Shown piece after piece: positions 17,411-26,940 of a stretch of DNA of 64,000 nucleotides. The position numbers and the translations under genes are program-made. The stretch lies in assembly GCF_000378245.1 (NCBI RefSeq), contig NZ_KB899494.1, positions 340,045-404,044 on the forward strand, written 5' to 3'. This stretch comes from Aromatoleum toluclasticum ATCC 700605. GTDB taxonomy: Bacteria; Pseudomonadota; Gammaproteobacteria; Burkholderiales; Rhodocyclaceae. A model generated the notes under the pieces. The model ran no database searches. It was not told the origin of the DNA and saw only the letters and a program-made list of their open reading frames with translations. The stretch's first letter is position 1. The number at the start of each line of letters is the position of its first letter.

Positions 17411-19837
17411 ATGTTCAGACTGACCCGCTATTTTTCGATTGCGAGCGGAATCGCCGTGCTGGTGATTTCGCTGCTGTTCCTGTGGGGCTACCGTAGCAGC
17501 GAGATCGCCGAGCGCACCGAGATTTCCGGTACGCGCAACGAACTGCTCGCGCGCACCGTCGCGAACGCGGTCTGGCCCGAGTTCGGCGCGGCGCTGATGG
17601 ATTCGGAAGGCCACGACGCGCTCGCGCTGCGCGAGCGCGAACTCACCGCGCGTTTGCGCGAACGGATCCGCGAACTGTCGGCAGGCGTGCCGGTGATCAA
17701 GATCAAGGTCTACGACCTGAGGGGCACGGCGGTGTTTTCGACCGTCGTGCGCGAGATCGGCGAGGACAAGAGCGGCAATTCCGGCTTCCTCGCGGCGCGC
17801 GGCGGCGTGAAGATGAGCGAGCTCGTCTATCGCGGCCGCATGAGCGCGACCGAGGGCGAGATCGAGAACGTGAACGTGGTGTCGAGCTACATCCCGATCC
17901 GCCCCGATCCGGACGGGCAGGTGAAGGCGGTGTTCGAGCTGTACACCGACGTTTCGGGCGACATCCGCGAGATCGACGCCGATTCGTGGCGGCTGCTGCT
18001 GGCGATCGCGGCGGGCTTCGGCGCGCTGTACGCAACGCTGCTGCTGGTGGTGGGGCGCGCCGACCGCATCCTGCGCCGGCAGTATGGGGCGCTGCGCGAG
18101 AACGAGGCCAGCATCCGCACGCAGAACGAGGCGCTGGAGACGGCCAACCGGCGCCTGCACATGGCGGCGAGCGTGTTCGAGCGCAGCATCGAGGGCATCG
18201 TCATCACCGACCCGGCGCAGCGCGTCATCGAGGTGAACCGCGCCTTCACCGAGATCACCGGCTACACGCCCGAAGAGGCGATCGGCGGGACGCCTCGCCT
18301 GCTGTCGTCGGGCTGGCACGACGAGGCCTTCTACGACGAGATGTGGAAGACCGTCAACGAGCGCGGCTACTGGCAGGGCGAAGTGACCAACCGGCGCAAG
18401 AGCGGCGAGATCTACCGCCAGTGGCTGACCCTGTGCGCGGACTACAACGACCGGTACGAGGTCGTGTATTACATCGGCATGTTCTACGACATCACCGAGA
18501 AGCGCCAGAGCGAGGAGCGCATCGCGCGCCTGGCCTACTACGACGCGCTGACCGGGCTGGCGAACCGGCGCCTGTTCGAGGACCGGCTGGAAAACGCCGT
18601 GCTGCTCGCACGGCGCCAGAATTCGAGCCTGGCGGTGCTGTTCATCGACCTCGACCGCTTCAAGCCGGTGAACGACAGCCTCGGCCACAAGGCCGGCGAC
18701 GCACTGCTCAAGCAGGTGGCCGCGCGCCTGAGCGGCATCGTGCGCGACTGCGACACCACCGCGCGTCTGGGCGGCGACGAATTCGGGGTGCTGCTCGCGG
18801 GCGAATCCTTCGATCGTCGGCAAGTCACGGCCGCCGTCGCGCAGCGCATCCTCGACGCCCTGGTCACGCCCTTCGTCATCGAGGGGCGGGAGATCGCGAC
18901 CGGGGCGAGCATCGGCATCAGCTTCTACCCGGAGGACGGCAGCACGCCCGAGGTGCTGACCAAGCACGCCGACGTCGCGATGTACCAGTCCAAGCGTGCG
19001 GGACGCAACCGCTACCGCTTCTTCGTGCCGTCGATGAACGAGGGCGCGCTGGAGCGCCTCGGGATGGAAGAAAGCCTGCGGCACGCGCTGGCGCGCGACG
19101 AGTTCGAGCTGCACTTCCAGCCCAAGGTGGAGACCGCGAGCGGCGCGATTACCGGTGCCGAGGTGCTATTGCGCTGGCGCCAGCCCGGACGCGGCCTGGT
19201 GCCGCCGGCGGAGTTCATCCCGATTGCCGAGGAGACGGGCCTGATCGTCGACATCGGCGCGTGGGTGCTGGAGCAGGCCTGCCGCAAGGTGGTCGAATGG
19301 GGCGAGCGCCTGCCGGCGGGTTTCCGCGTGGCGGTGAACCTTTCGGTGCGGCAACTGCAGGGCGACATCGACGAGACCGTGCGTGAGGCGCTCGCGGCGA
19401 CCGGTGCGGATCCCGCGCGCATCGAGCTCGAACTCACCGAGCGCATGCTGATGGAAGACACGGAACGCGCGATCGGCCTGATGGACCGCCTTTCAGCGCA
19501 AGGCGTGCAGCTTGCGCTGGACGACTTCGGCACCGGCTATTCGTCGTTGTTCTACCTCCGGCGCTTCCCCATCCACCGCCTGAAGATCGACCGCTCCTTC
19601 GTCGGCGAGCTGCCGAGCGACCGCAGCTGCGCCGCGATCGTGCAGGCGACGATCGCGCTGGCGCGCAGCCTCGGGCTGGAAGTGATCGCGGAAGGGGTCG
19701 AGACGACCGAGCAGCGCGACTTCCTGCGCGAGGCGGGCTGCCCGGAATGCCAGGGCTACCTGTTCGGACAGCCGGTCCCGGCCGACGCGTTCGCGGCCCT
19801 GCTCGACACGCATCGGCCACAGGCCCGCACGTCGTGA
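17411..19837 (+). CDS. Membrane-anchored PAS-GGDEF-EAL c-di-GMP enzyme
   Basis: 808 residues. The start at 17411 has a GGGGGAAG ribosome site and begins the first membrane helix (YFSIASGIAVLVISLLFLW). A periplasmic sensor of about 160 residues is followed by a second helix (LLLAIAAGFGALYATLLLV), then PAS, GGDEF (RLGGDEF intact, I-site RDCD) and EAL. The EAL motif reads EVL, a common active variant that keeps the glutamate. DDFGTGYSS, KIDRSF and EGVET are intact. It should both sense an external signal and turn over c-di-GMP. It stands alone between a REP element and an MdoB-like gene. Confidence 0.9.
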   Translation: MFRLTRYFSIASGIAVLVISLLFLWGYRSSEIAERTEISGTRNELLARTVANAVWPEFGAALMDSEGHDALALRERELTARLRERIRELSAGVPVIKIKVYDLRGTAVFSTVVREIGEDKSGNSGFLAARGGVKMSELVYRGRMSATEGEIENVNVVSSYIPIRPDPDGQVKAVFELYTDVSGDIREIDADSWRLLLAIAAGFGALYATLLLVVGRADRILRRQYGALRENEASIRTQNEALETANRRLHMAASVFERSIEGIVITDPAQRVIEVNRAFTEITGYTPEEAIGGTPRLLSSGWHDEAFYDEMWKTVNERGYWQGEVTNRRKSGEIYRQWLTLCADYNDRYEVVYYIGMFYDITEKRQSEERIARLAYYDALTGLANRRLFEDRLENAVLLARRQNSSLAVLFIDLDRFKPVNDSLGHKAGDALLKQVAARLSGIVRDCDTTARLGGDEFGVLLAGESFDRRQVTAAVAQRILDALVTPFVIEGREIATGASIGISFYPEDGSTPEVLTKHADVAMYQSKRAGRNRYRFFVPSMNEGALERLGMEESLRHALARDEFELHFQPKVETASGAITGAEVLLRWRQPGRGLVPPAEFIPIAEETGLIVDIGAWVLEQACRKVVEWGERLPAGFRVAVNLSVRQLQGDIDETVREALAATGADPARIELELTERMLMEDTERAIGLMDRLSAQGVQLALDDFGTGYSSLFYLRRFPIHRLKIDRSFVGELPSDRSCAAIVQATIALARSLGLEVIAEGVETTEQRDFLREAGCPECQGYLFGQPVPADAFAALLDTHRPQARTS

Positions 19838-19960
19838 ACGGGCGCGCAAACTTGCGGCCGCCGCACCAGTCTACGACAAAGGCGTTGCGGTAATATTGCG
19901 CACCTTCCGGTGCATGCGGCGCCGCCGCACGGAGGTCCGCCCGCCGGAGTCGTCCTGTCA

Positions 19961-21601
19961 ATGCGTGTCCGAAAACTGCTCAAACCTCTGGCGATACTCG
20001 CAGGCTGCCTGCTGTATGCGGTGCCCGACTGGCTTACCGACGAATTCGGCTCGGTGACGATAGACCAGGTGCTCTACCACCTGCGCTTCGGCACCGAAGG
20101 CCTGATGACCAGCGATCCCGAACTGACCCGTCGCTTCCTGTGGCGCGCGCTGGCGCTGCCGCTTGCGCTGGCGATGGTGCTGTGGGGGCTGGACGAGTGG
20201 GTGAACCATCTGCGCACGCATCCGGAGAAGTGGCCGGTGCCGTGGCTGCGCCGCGGCTGGTACTGGCTGCGCGTCGGCATGCGCCGCTTCGGTCGCGCGC
20301 TGCTGCGCTTCACGCGCCACGGTGTTTCGCGTGCGATCCCGCTGGTCGTGCTCGGGGCGGGCGTCGCCTATTTCATCGACAGCTTCTCGCTGGCGCGCTA
20401 CGTGCGGGCCTACTTCGGCGAGGACTATTTCGCCGGCTCCTATGTCGATCCCGGCCGCGTTTCGGTCAAGCGCGGCAAGGAACAGCCGAAGAACCTGGTC
20501 ATCATCTACGTCGAGAGCCTGGAGTCCACCTATTCCGACCCCAACCTGTTCGGACACGACCTCCTGCACCGGCTGAACGCCTACAAGGGCAAGCCGCGCG
20601 TGGTGTCCTTCGACAGCTACCGCGAGATGCGGGGCGCGCACTTCACGATCGCCGGCATCGTGTCGACGCAGTGCGGCCTGCCGCTGAAGTCGGTGGCGCT
20701 GTTCGGCGGCAACGCACAGGGCGAGCAGGTCGAAAGCTTCCTGCCGAGCGCGCGCTGCCTCGGCGACATTCTCGCGAGCAACGGCTACACCAACGTCTTC
20801 CTCAACGGCTCCAGCCTCGCCTTCGCCGGCGTGGGCAAGTTCTTCAAGGATCACCATTACAGCAAGGTGATGGGACGCGAGGAGTGGGTGAACCAGGGTG
20901 AGCGGCCCGAGCTGATGAGCGGCTGGGGGCTGTACGACGACGACCTGTTCCGCCACGCGCGCAGCGAGCTCGATACGCTGATGAAGGCACGCAAGCCCTT
21001 CAACCTCACGGTCCTGACGATCGACACGCACCACCCCTACGGCCACCTTTCGTCGACCTGCGAGCGTCAGGGCTACCAGGACTTCGAGGGTATTGTCGAA
21101 TGCACCGCGGGGCAGGTCGCGGACTTCATCGAATACATCAACCAGAAGGGCTGGTCGGATCGCATCGCGGTGCTCGTGCAGGGCGACCACCTCGCGATGG
21201 GCAACACCTCGTACGACAAGCTCGTGACGAATCCGAACCGGCGCGTGTACAACCTGCTGATCGGCGCCGACAAGAAGCTCGTGAAGAACACCGACGAGGT
21301 CACGCACTTCGACATGCTGCCGACCATGCTGAGGATGCTCGGCTTCGAGGTCGAGGGCGAGCGTGCCGGCCTCGGCTACGCGGCGATCGGCCCGGCCAAC
21401 GTGCCGCGCCCGCCGGACCGCATCGCGAAGATGACCGAGCAGCTGATGAACTACAGCGCGACGTATCGTGCGCTGTGGGATCTGCCGGTGACGCCGCCCG
21501 TGGCCGCAGGGGCCGCGGATGTGGTCGTGACGCCGGTGCCGGTGCCGCCGCGTCCGCCCGCGCGCACGACCGTGCAGCGCGACATCGCGCACGACCGCTG
21601 A
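19961..21601 (+). CDS. MdoB/LTA-synthase-like membrane sulfatase-family transferase
   Basis: 546 residues from the start chosen at 19961, where MRVRKLLKPLAILAGCLLYAV gives a proper first membrane helix; an upstream in-frame GTG at 19910 adds an unlikely extension. Two or three more hydrophobic segments precede a periplasmic alkaline-phosphatase-superfamily domain: ESLESTYSD, the FTIAGIVSTQCGLP segment expected to hold the threonine nucleophile, THHPYG, and GDHLAM for metal binding. The family transfers phosphoglycerol or phosphoethanolamine groups to periplasmic glucans or lipids. The C terminus is a proline- and valine-rich tail. The acceptor cannot be assigned. Confidence 0.8.
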   Translation: MRVRKLLKPLAILAGCLLYAVPDWLTDEFGSVTIDQVLYHLRFGTEGLMTSDPELTRRFLWRALALPLALAMVLWGLDEWVNHLRTHPEKWPVPWLRRGWYWLRVGMRRFGRALLRFTRHGVSRAIPLVVLGAGVAYFIDSFSLARYVRAYFGEDYFAGSYVDPGRVSVKRGKEQPKNLVIIYVESLESTYSDPNLFGHDLLHRLNAYKGKPRVVSFDSYREMRGAHFTIAGIVSTQCGLPLKSVALFGGNAQGEQVESFLPSARCLGDILASNGYTNVFLNGSSLAFAGVGKFFKDHHYSKVMGREEWVNQGERPELMSGWGLYDDDLFRHARSELDTLMKARKPFNLTVLTIDTHHPYGHLSSTCERQGYQDFEGIVECTAGQVADFIEYINQKGWSDRIAVLVQGDHLAMGNTSYDKLVTNPNRRVYNLLIGADKKLVKNTDEVTHFDMLPTMLRMLGFEVEGERAGLGYAAIGPANVPRPPDRIAKMTEQLMNYSATYRALWDLPVTPPVAAGAADVVVTPVPVPPRPPARTTVQRDIAHDR

Positions 21602-21611
21602 ACGACCCGCC

Positions 21612-22619
21612 TCAGGCAGCGTCCTGCGGGCGGTTCACCTCGACCGAGACGTGGATCAGCTCCTCGTGCGGCGCTAGCGCGCGCTTGATCGCGGTCGGCG
21701 TGATGGTCGGGTCGCCGGTGAGCACGCTGACGATGGCGGCGAAGCGGTTGCGGCCGACGCGCCACACGTGCAGGTCCACGATGCGCGGGGCGTCGGGCCA
21801 GTGCGGGTGGCTCGCGAGCGCATCGCGGATCTCCGCGACGACCGGGTGATCCATCTCGCGGTCCAGCAGCACGCGGCCCGTGTCGCGAAGCAGCCCGCGC
21901 GACCAGCGGGCGACGAGCACTGCGCCGACGATGCCCATCACCGGGTCGAGCCAGTTCCAGCCGTACAGCATCCCGCCGAGCAGCGCGACGATCGCCAGCA
22001 CCGAGGTCGCCGCGTCGACGACCACGTGCAGGTAGGCGGCGCGCAGGTTGAGGTCGTGATGTCCGTGGTCGTGGTGTGCGCTGCGGTCGTGGGCATGGCC
22101 GTGGGCATGGTCGTGGCCGTGATGCGCGTGCCCGGCGTGGTCATGCCCGCCGTGCGAGTGCTCGCCCGCGTGGTTGAGGATCAGCGCGCACACGACGTTC
22201 ACGACGAGGCCCAGCACCGCGACGGTGATCGCCTCGGGGAAGCGGATGTCCTGCGGCGCGAGCAGGCGCTCGACCGAGCCGATGACCATCGCGAGTGCGA
22301 CGCCGATGAGGAAGATCGCGCTCGCGAAGCCGGCCAGGATCTCGATTTTCCACGTGCCGAAGGCGAAGCGCGGGTCGTCCGCGTAGCGTCGCGCGGCGGC
22401 GTAGGCGAGCGCCGAGAGGCCGATCGCGAGCGTGTGCGAGCTCATGTGCCAGCCGTCGGCGAGCAGCGCCATCGAGTTGAACCACCAGCCGGCGGCGATC
22501 TCGACCACCATCGTGATCGCGGTGATCAGCAGCACGATGCGCGTGCCGCGCTCGCCGGCGACGTTACCGTCGTCGAAGCTGTGGTTCGGGGTCCAGTATT
22601 GCGGGGATTCGGGGGACAT
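21612..22619 (-). CDS. dmeF: CDF-family Co/Ni/Zn efflux transporter, DmeF type
   Basis: 335 residues, six membrane helices, and a histidine-rich cytoplasmic loop (many HDHAH-type repeats, about residues 150-190) typical of divalent-metal CDF exporters. The N terminus (NHSFDDGNVAGERGTR) and MALLADGWHMSSH are signatures of the DmeF subgroup, which exports Co2+ and Ni2+. The conserved H/D metal sites in helix II (DGWHM) and helix V (HVVVDA) are present. The C-terminal cytoplasmic domain (IVDLHVWRVGRNRF) is complete. It lies 24 bp downstream of a cupin gene, probably as an operon. No DmeR-type repressor is adjacent. Confidence 0.88.
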   Translation of the reverse strand: MSPESPQYWTPNHSFDDGNVAGERGTRIVLLITAITMVVEIAAGWWFNSMALLADGWHMSSHTLAIGLSALAYAAARRYADDPRFAFGTWKIEILAGFASAIFLIGVALAMVIGSVERLLAPQDIRFPEAITVAVLGLVVNVVCALILNHAGEHSHGGHDHAGHAHHGHDHAHGHAHDRSAHHDHGHHDLNLRAAYLHVVVDAATSVLAIVALLGGMLYGWNWLDPVMGIVGAVLVARWSRGLLRDTGRVLLDREMDHPVVAEIRDALASHPHWPDAPRIVDLHVWRVGRNRFAAIVSVLTGDPTITPTAIKRALAPHEELIHVSVEVNRPQDAA

Positions 22620-22643
22620 GGGGTGTAGGCGTCGGTCTCTATG

Positions 22644-22964
22644 TCAGCAGTCTACATGCACGGCGAGCCATACGGTCGCCGGGCCGGTCGATTCGACGCG
22701 GTGGCGGCGGTGCGGCGCGATCGTGGCCCAGTCGCCCGCGCGCATCTCGCGCCGTTCGCCGTCCGCGAACGCGAGCACGGCCTCGCCCTGCACGACGACC
22801 ACCCACTCGGCCTCGTCCTGGTCGTACCAGAAGCCGGGCGGACTCGCGTGGCCGTGCGAGACGATGCGTTCGATGCGCGTGCCGGCGCGTTCGAACAGGG
22901 TGTCGAAGCTTTCGCCGCCGCCGGGTGGCGGCAGAGGGTCGAGGAGATTGCCGCGGTCGGTCAT
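22644..22964 (-). CDS. Cupin-domain protein
   Basis: 106 residues forming a single cupin barrel. The two conserved stretches are visible: SPPGFWYDQDEAEWVVVVQG (motif 1, with glutamate and a diminished histidine set) and GDWATIAPHRRHRV (motif 2, with histidines). Small cupins of this type bind a metal and occur as isomerases, dioxygenases or regulators; nothing in the sequence decides among these. It is likely co-transcribed with the downstream metal exporter. Confidence 0.75.
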   Translation of the reverse strand: MTDRGNLLDPLPPPGGGESFDTLFERAGTRIERIVSHGHASPPGFWYDQDEAEWVVVVQGEAVLAFADGERREMRAGDWATIAPHRRHRVESTGPATVWLAVHVDC

Positions 22965-23058
22965 CGCTGCGGGTGCGGGAGTCGGAGATGCGCAAGTTTA
23001 TCAATCCGGCGCAAGGGTCGGCGGTCGATCGCCACCATGCCGTCGAATTGCGGCAGGC

Positions 23059-23064
23059 TATAAT
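23059..23064 (+). promoter_or_regulatory. -10 element ahead of signalling operon A
   Basis: A consensus TATAAT stands 64 bp before the first gene of the operon. No good -35 is found at 16-18 bp, so the promoter may need an activator or an alternative contact. Confidence 0.35.
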
Positions 23065-23127
23065 CAGCGCGCGATAGCAACCCCTCTGCGTGCCGCACGG
23101 CGAGGCAGAATAGCGAGATCAAACGGA

Positions 23128-24435
23128 ATGATCGAGATGTCGGGTACGGCGCCGAGCATATTGCTGGTGGATGACGAGGCGAGCATTTTGTCGTCGCTGC
23201 GTCGTCTGCTGCGACCTTCGGGCTACACGATCCACCTTGCCGAAAGCGGAAAGGCGGGTCTCGAAGTGCTGGAGCGGGAGCACGTCGACGTCGTCATTTC
23301 GGACATGCGCATGCCGGAAATGGACGGCGCGCAGTTTCTCGAACACGTGCGAAACCGTTGGCCCGCGGTCATCCGGCTGTTGCTGACCGGTTATGCCGAC
23401 ATCAGTTCGACGGTCGACGCCATCAACCGCGGCCAGATCTATCGCTACATCGCCAAGCCGTGGGATGACAAGGACCTGATGCTGGTCCTGCGCGATGCGC
23501 TGGAGCGGCGCCGCCTGGAAAGCGAAAACGAGCGGCTGCAGGCCCTCACGCAGGCGCAGAATGCCGAATTGAAGGAGCTGAATTCGGGACTCGAGCAGAA
23601 GGTGCAGGAGCGGACGCGCGAACTCGAGCAGGCCAACGCCTCGCTCAAGGTCGCGAACGAGCGGCAGAAGCAGAACTTCCTCGTGTCGATCAAGACCTTT
23701 TCGGGCCTGATGGAGCTGCGCAGCGGCGGCGTGGCGGGTCATGGGAGGCGGGTCGCGGATCAGGCTCGCAAGCTGTCCGCGCACCTCGGCGTGGAAGCCA
23801 AGGGCCAGCAGGACATCTTTCTTGCTGGCCTGCTGCATGACATCGGTAAAATCGGTTTCTCGGATGCGATGCTCGCAAAATCGGTCGCCAGGATGAACGG
23901 CGAGGAGATGGGGCTGTACCGCAAGCATGCCTTGGCCGGCGAATCGGCGCTGATGCCGCTCGAGGAACTCAAAGGCGCTGCGCACCTCATCCGCTCGCAT
24001 CACGAGCGCTTCGACGGCCAGGGCTTCCCAGACGGCCTGCAGGGGCTCGCGATTCCGCTTGGCGCGCGCATCCTCAGCGTCGTCAATGATTACGACGGCT
24101 TGCAGATCGGCACGCTCGCGGACAAGCTCCTGAACCGGGACGAGGCGCTGGCGATGCTGGTGCACTCCCGCGGCAAGCGCTACGACCCCCAGGTCGTCGA
24201 TGCCTTCGTCGAACTGCTCGGCGGTGTCGCGCAGGAGCCGCCGTCGCGCGATGTCGCCGTGGCGGCGGCCGATCTCCAGTCCGGCATGGTGCTCGCGCGC
24301 GATTTGGTCGGGCGCGATGGTGCGTTGCTGCTCGCCGCCGATTACGTCCTCGACGAGTCGCTCGTGCGCCAGATCCAGAATTACGCGCGTCGCGAGGGCA
24401 TTGCCCTGATGCTGCATGTGCGGGGCGACAAATGA
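23128..24435 (+). CDS. Response regulator with HD-GYP c-di-GMP phosphodiesterase domain
   Basis: 435 residues. An N-terminal receiver (LLVDDEAS, phosphoacceptor in SDMRMPEMDG, KPWDD) is joined by a long coiled coil (about residues 125-180) to an HD-GYP domain. H237-D238 in LLHDIGKIG, HHERFDGQGFP and NDYDG show the active-site residues, with GFP in place of GYP. The C-terminal extension of about 100 residues is unassigned. RpfG-like proteins of this type degrade c-di-GMP when phosphorylated. It is the first gene of operon A; several kinases downstream could be its partner. The start is ATG at 23128, preceded by an AT-rich, weak ribosome site. Confidence 0.9.
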   Translation: MIEMSGTAPSILLVDDEASILSSLRRLLRPSGYTIHLAESGKAGLEVLEREHVDVVISDMRMPEMDGAQFLEHVRNRWPAVIRLLLTGYADISSTVDAINRGQIYRYIAKPWDDKDLMLVLRDALERRRLESENERLQALTQAQNAELKELNSGLEQKVQERTRELEQANASLKVANERQKQNFLVSIKTFSGLMELRSGGVAGHGRRVADQARKLSAHLGVEAKGQQDIFLAGLLHDIGKIGFSDAMLAKSVARMNGEEMGLYRKHALAGESALMPLEELKGAAHLIRSHHERFDGQGFPDGLQGLAIPLGARILSVVNDYDGLQIGTLADKLLNRDEALAMLVHSRGKRYDPQVVDAFVELLGGVAQEPPSRDVAVAAADLQSGMVLARDLVGRDGALLLAADYVLDESLVRQIQNYARREGIALMLHVRGDK

Positions 24436-24514
24436 AGAACATGAAGAGCGCGTCGTCGCCCGGCCTGGCAGCGGGCCTGCCTGAGCGACACCGCAGTGAT
24501 AGCGAGGATGACCG

Positions 24515-25096
24515 ATGAGCCGAATCCTGATCGTCGATGACGAGGAAGCAATCCTGAAGTCCTTGCGGCGGGTGCTTTCCCTGACGCCCTGCATGGTCGG
24601 CGACCGCGTATGCTCGCTGACCGTGGATACCTTCAGCGTCGCCGCCGAGGCGCTCGAGAAGGCGCGCCACACGGCCTACGATCTGGTGCTCTCCGACTAC
24701 CGCATGCCGGGCATGGACGGGGTCAGTTTCCTCAAGGCCTTTCGCGAGATCCAGCCCGACGCCGCGCGGCTCATCCTGTCGGGCTATGCCGATCTCAACG
24801 GCCTGATCGGTGCGATCAACGAGGCCGGCATCAGCCGTTTCATGTCCAAGCCGTGGAACGACTACGAGCTGGTCGCGGCGATCGGGCAGGCGCTCGCGCT
24901 GCGCGAGCTGTCGCTCGAGAACCAGCGGCTTGCCGACCAGGCGCGCGTCGCGATGGGGACGCTGTCACCGGCCGAGCTCGAACGCCGGCGCCTCGAGTCC
25001 GAGGAGCCGGGCATCACCCATGTCATCTGGGGCGAAGACGGCTCGGTGCTGCTCGATGAATCCCTCCTCGACGAGCCGGGCAAGGGGTTTTCCTGA
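24515..25096 (+). CDS. Stand-alone receiver-domain protein with short unique tail
   Basis: 193 residues. The receiver domain has LIVDDEEA, SDYRMPGMDG and KPWND, with an insertion of about ten residues after helix 1 (TPCMVGDRVCSL). No DNA-binding or enzymatic output follows; the ~60-residue tail ends in WGEDGSVLLDESLLDEPG. It is probably a CheY-like adaptor acting by protein contact. Its stop codon shares a base with the start of the MglA-like gene (TGATG), so the two are translationally coupled, and the GTPase is an obvious candidate partner by context. Confidence 0.85.
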   Translation: MSRILIVDDEEAILKSLRRVLSLTPCMVGDRVCSLTVDTFSVAAEALEKARHTAYDLVLSDYRMPGMDGVSFLKAFREIQPDAARLILSGYADLNGLIGAINEAGISRFMSKPWNDYELVAAIGQALALRELSLENQRLADQARVAMGTLSPAELERRRLESEEPGITHVIWGEDGSVLLDESLLDEPGKGFS

Positions 25097-25749
25097 TGCC
25101 GGAGCTCGAGCGCGACGCCGGGCGCCTCACCTTCAAGCTCGTGTATTACGGCCCGGCCCAGGGGGGCAAGACCACCAACCTGATGCAACTCCACGACCGG
25201 GTCGGCGCCGAGATGAAGGGCGAGCTGATGACGCTCGAGACGCAACATGATCGCACGCTGTTCTTCGATCTGCTGCCGCTCGGCTTTCGCGCGCCGTCGG
25301 GACTGACGATCCGCTTCCGGCTGTTCACCGTGCCTGGCCAGGTGGCGCACGACGGCACGCGCAAGGCGGTGCTTTCGCGCGCCGACGGCGTCGTGTTCGT
25401 TGCCGACTCGCAGCGTACCGAGTCGATCAACAACGGTGAATCCTTCCAGAACCTGGCCGAGAACCTCGGTCGCGTGGGCCTCGATATCGATCGCCTGCCG
25501 CTGGTGGTGCAGTTCAACAAGCGCGATCTGCCGGCGATCCTGAGCGAGGACGAGGTGCGCGAGCGTTACGAGGGGGCGCCTTGGCCGCTGGTGTTCGCCA
25601 CGGCGATCCGCGGCGAGGGCGTGCTGCAGACCTTCTCTGCGCTGCTGAGCGGCGTGTGGCGGGCCTACGCGCAGGAGCTCGAACTCGACCGCACCCACGG
25701 GCTGAGCGAGGCGTCCTTCGTCGCCGCCGCCACGGGAGGTGCCGAATGA
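25096..25749 (+). CDS. mglA: MglA-family small Ras-like GTPase
   Basis: 217 residues, clearly homologous to Myxococcus MglA. The P-loop is GPAQGGKTT (19-27). The family-specific switch region TVPGQVAHDGTRK lacks the usual DxxG aspartate, as in MglA. VVFVADSQ and the guanine-specificity motif NKRDLP are present. MglA sets cell polarity and directs type IV pilus activity to the leading pole in its GTP form; its GAP is the roadblock protein MglB. No MglB-like gene is next to it here. It overlaps the preceding receiver gene by one base and the following kinase gene by four. A PilB-type ATPase is encoded two genes downstream. Confidence 0.92.
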   Translation: MPELERDAGRLTFKLVYYGPAQGGKTTNLMQLHDRVGAEMKGELMTLETQHDRTLFFDLLPLGFRAPSGLTIRFRLFTVPGQVAHDGTRKAVLSRADGVVFVADSQRTESINNGESFQNLAENLGRVGLDIDRLPLVVQFNKRDLPAILSEDEVRERYEGAPWPLVFATAIRGEGVLQTFSALLSGVWRAYAQELELDRTHGLSEASFVAAATGGAE

Positions 25750-26933
25750 GCGTGGAGCCGGGATTCGATCGCGAATTCGTGCTCGCCGAGCTGATCGCGC
25801 CGCGCGATGCCGACGAGATCTGCACCCAGCTCGTGGCGGTGCTCGGTCGGCCCGTTGCGTTGCTGGACGCCGCGGGAGCCGTTTTCGGCGGAACGCTCGC
25901 GGGTGAAGGAAGCGTGCAGGCGCCGCTGACGCTCGAGCTCGAGCCGGTCGGTTTCCTCGCCTGCGCGTGCGACCCGGCCGTGCTGAAGGGGGCCGCGCGC
26001 GTCGTGCGCTGGGGGCTGCTGTCGCGGGCGCGCTTTCGCATGGTGTCCGACCTGCACCTCGAGGCGGTGCGCGCCGACTATGCCAAGCTGCAGCAGCAGA
26101 ACGAGGCCTTGAAGGCGTCGGAGGCGAAATACCGCGAACTTGCGGAGGTCCTCGATGCCAAGGTCAAGGAACAGGTGCGGATCATCGACGAGCGTCAGCG
26201 CCAGCTCTACCAGGCCGAACGCCTTGCATCCATCGGCCAGCTCGCGGCGGGCGTCGCGCACGAGATCAACAATCCGCTCGGCTTCGTCAATAGCAACCTG
26301 TCGACGGCGGAACGCTACGTCGCCCAGTTCGCCGCACTGCGCGATGCGGTGCCCGCGGAGAAATGGAAGGCGGCGGATCTCGATTTCGTGCTGGAGGATT
26401 TTGCCGAACTGCTCACCGATTCGCAGCAGGGCGTCGCGCGCATCGCGCGCATCGTCAAGGACCTGAAGGGTTTCTCGAGCGTCGATCAGCCCGACGTGCA
26501 GCTCGCCGACATCAACGGCCAGCTGGAGTCGCTGTTCGCGGTGCTCGCCGGGCAGAAGCCGCCGGGGGTGACGCTGAAGAGCGAGCTGTCGCCGCTGCCG
26601 CCGCTGATGTGCCTGTCGGGGCATCTCAACCAGGCTTTTCTCAACATCCTGCAGAACGCGTTGCAGGCGGCGGGAGAGAGCGGTACGGTGACGCTGCGCT
26701 CCCTCACGACCGGCTCGCACATCGTCGTGCAGGTCGACGACAACGGACCTGGCATTCCCGACGAGGTGCTGCCCTACATCTTCGATCCCTTCTATACGAC
26801 GCGCGGCGTCGGCGGCGGCACCGGGTTGGGGCTGACCGTCGCGCGCGACATCGTGCTCACGCATGGCGGCACGATCACCGCCATGACGCGCCCCGAAGGC
26901 GGAGCGCGGGTCACGGTGGAATTGCCGCTCTAG
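25746..26933 (+). CDS. Cytoplasmic histidine kinase with unassigned N-terminal domain
   Basis: 395 residues. Residues 1-105 form a small alpha/beta domain ([20 protein letters not shown]) I could not assign; it is loosely GAF-like. A coiled coil follows (about 105-155), then a HisKA-type box [16 protein letters not shown] and an HATPase with DDNGPGIP and GGTGLGL. No membrane segment is present, so it is cytosolic. The start overlaps the MglA-like stop by ATGA. It shares its kinase core with four other kinases in this island. Partners could be the receiver domains of the same operon, including the one on the PilB-like ATPase eight bases downstream. Confidence 0.88.
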   Translation: MSVEPGFDREFVLAELIAPRDADEICTQLVAVLGRPVALLDAAGAVFGGTLAGEGSVQAPLTLELEPVGFLACACDPAVLKGAARVVRWGLLSRARFRMVSDLHLEAVRADYAKLQQQNEALKASEAKYRELAEVLDAKVKEQVRIIDERQRQLYQAERLASIGQLAAGVAHEINNPLGFVNSNLSTAERYVAQFAALRDAVPAEKWKAADLDFVLEDFAELLTDSQQGVARIARIVKDLKGFSSVDQPDVQLADINGQLESLFAVLAGQKPPGVTLKSELSPLPPLMCLSGHLNQAFLNILQNALQAAGESGTVTLRSLTTGSHIVVQVDDNGPGIPDEVLPYIFDPFYTTRGVGGGTGLGLTVARDIVLTHGGTITAMTRPEGGARVTVELPL

Positions 26934-26940
26934 GATCCGG

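Noticed and set aside
17309..19114. 601-codon open frame opposite the membrane PAS-GGDEF-EAL gene
   Set aside because: Compositional shadow without recognisable protein features; it also runs through the repeat at 17262-17321.
19133..19185. Inactive EAL domain because the motif reads EVL
   Set aside because: EVL is a common functional variant: the metal-binding glutamate is kept and all other EAL motifs are intact.
23128..24435. Loss of HD-GYP activity because the signature reads GFP rather than GYP
   Set aside because: The HD pair, HHE, DG and NDYD ligands are all present, and substitutions at the tyrosine are tolerated in the family.
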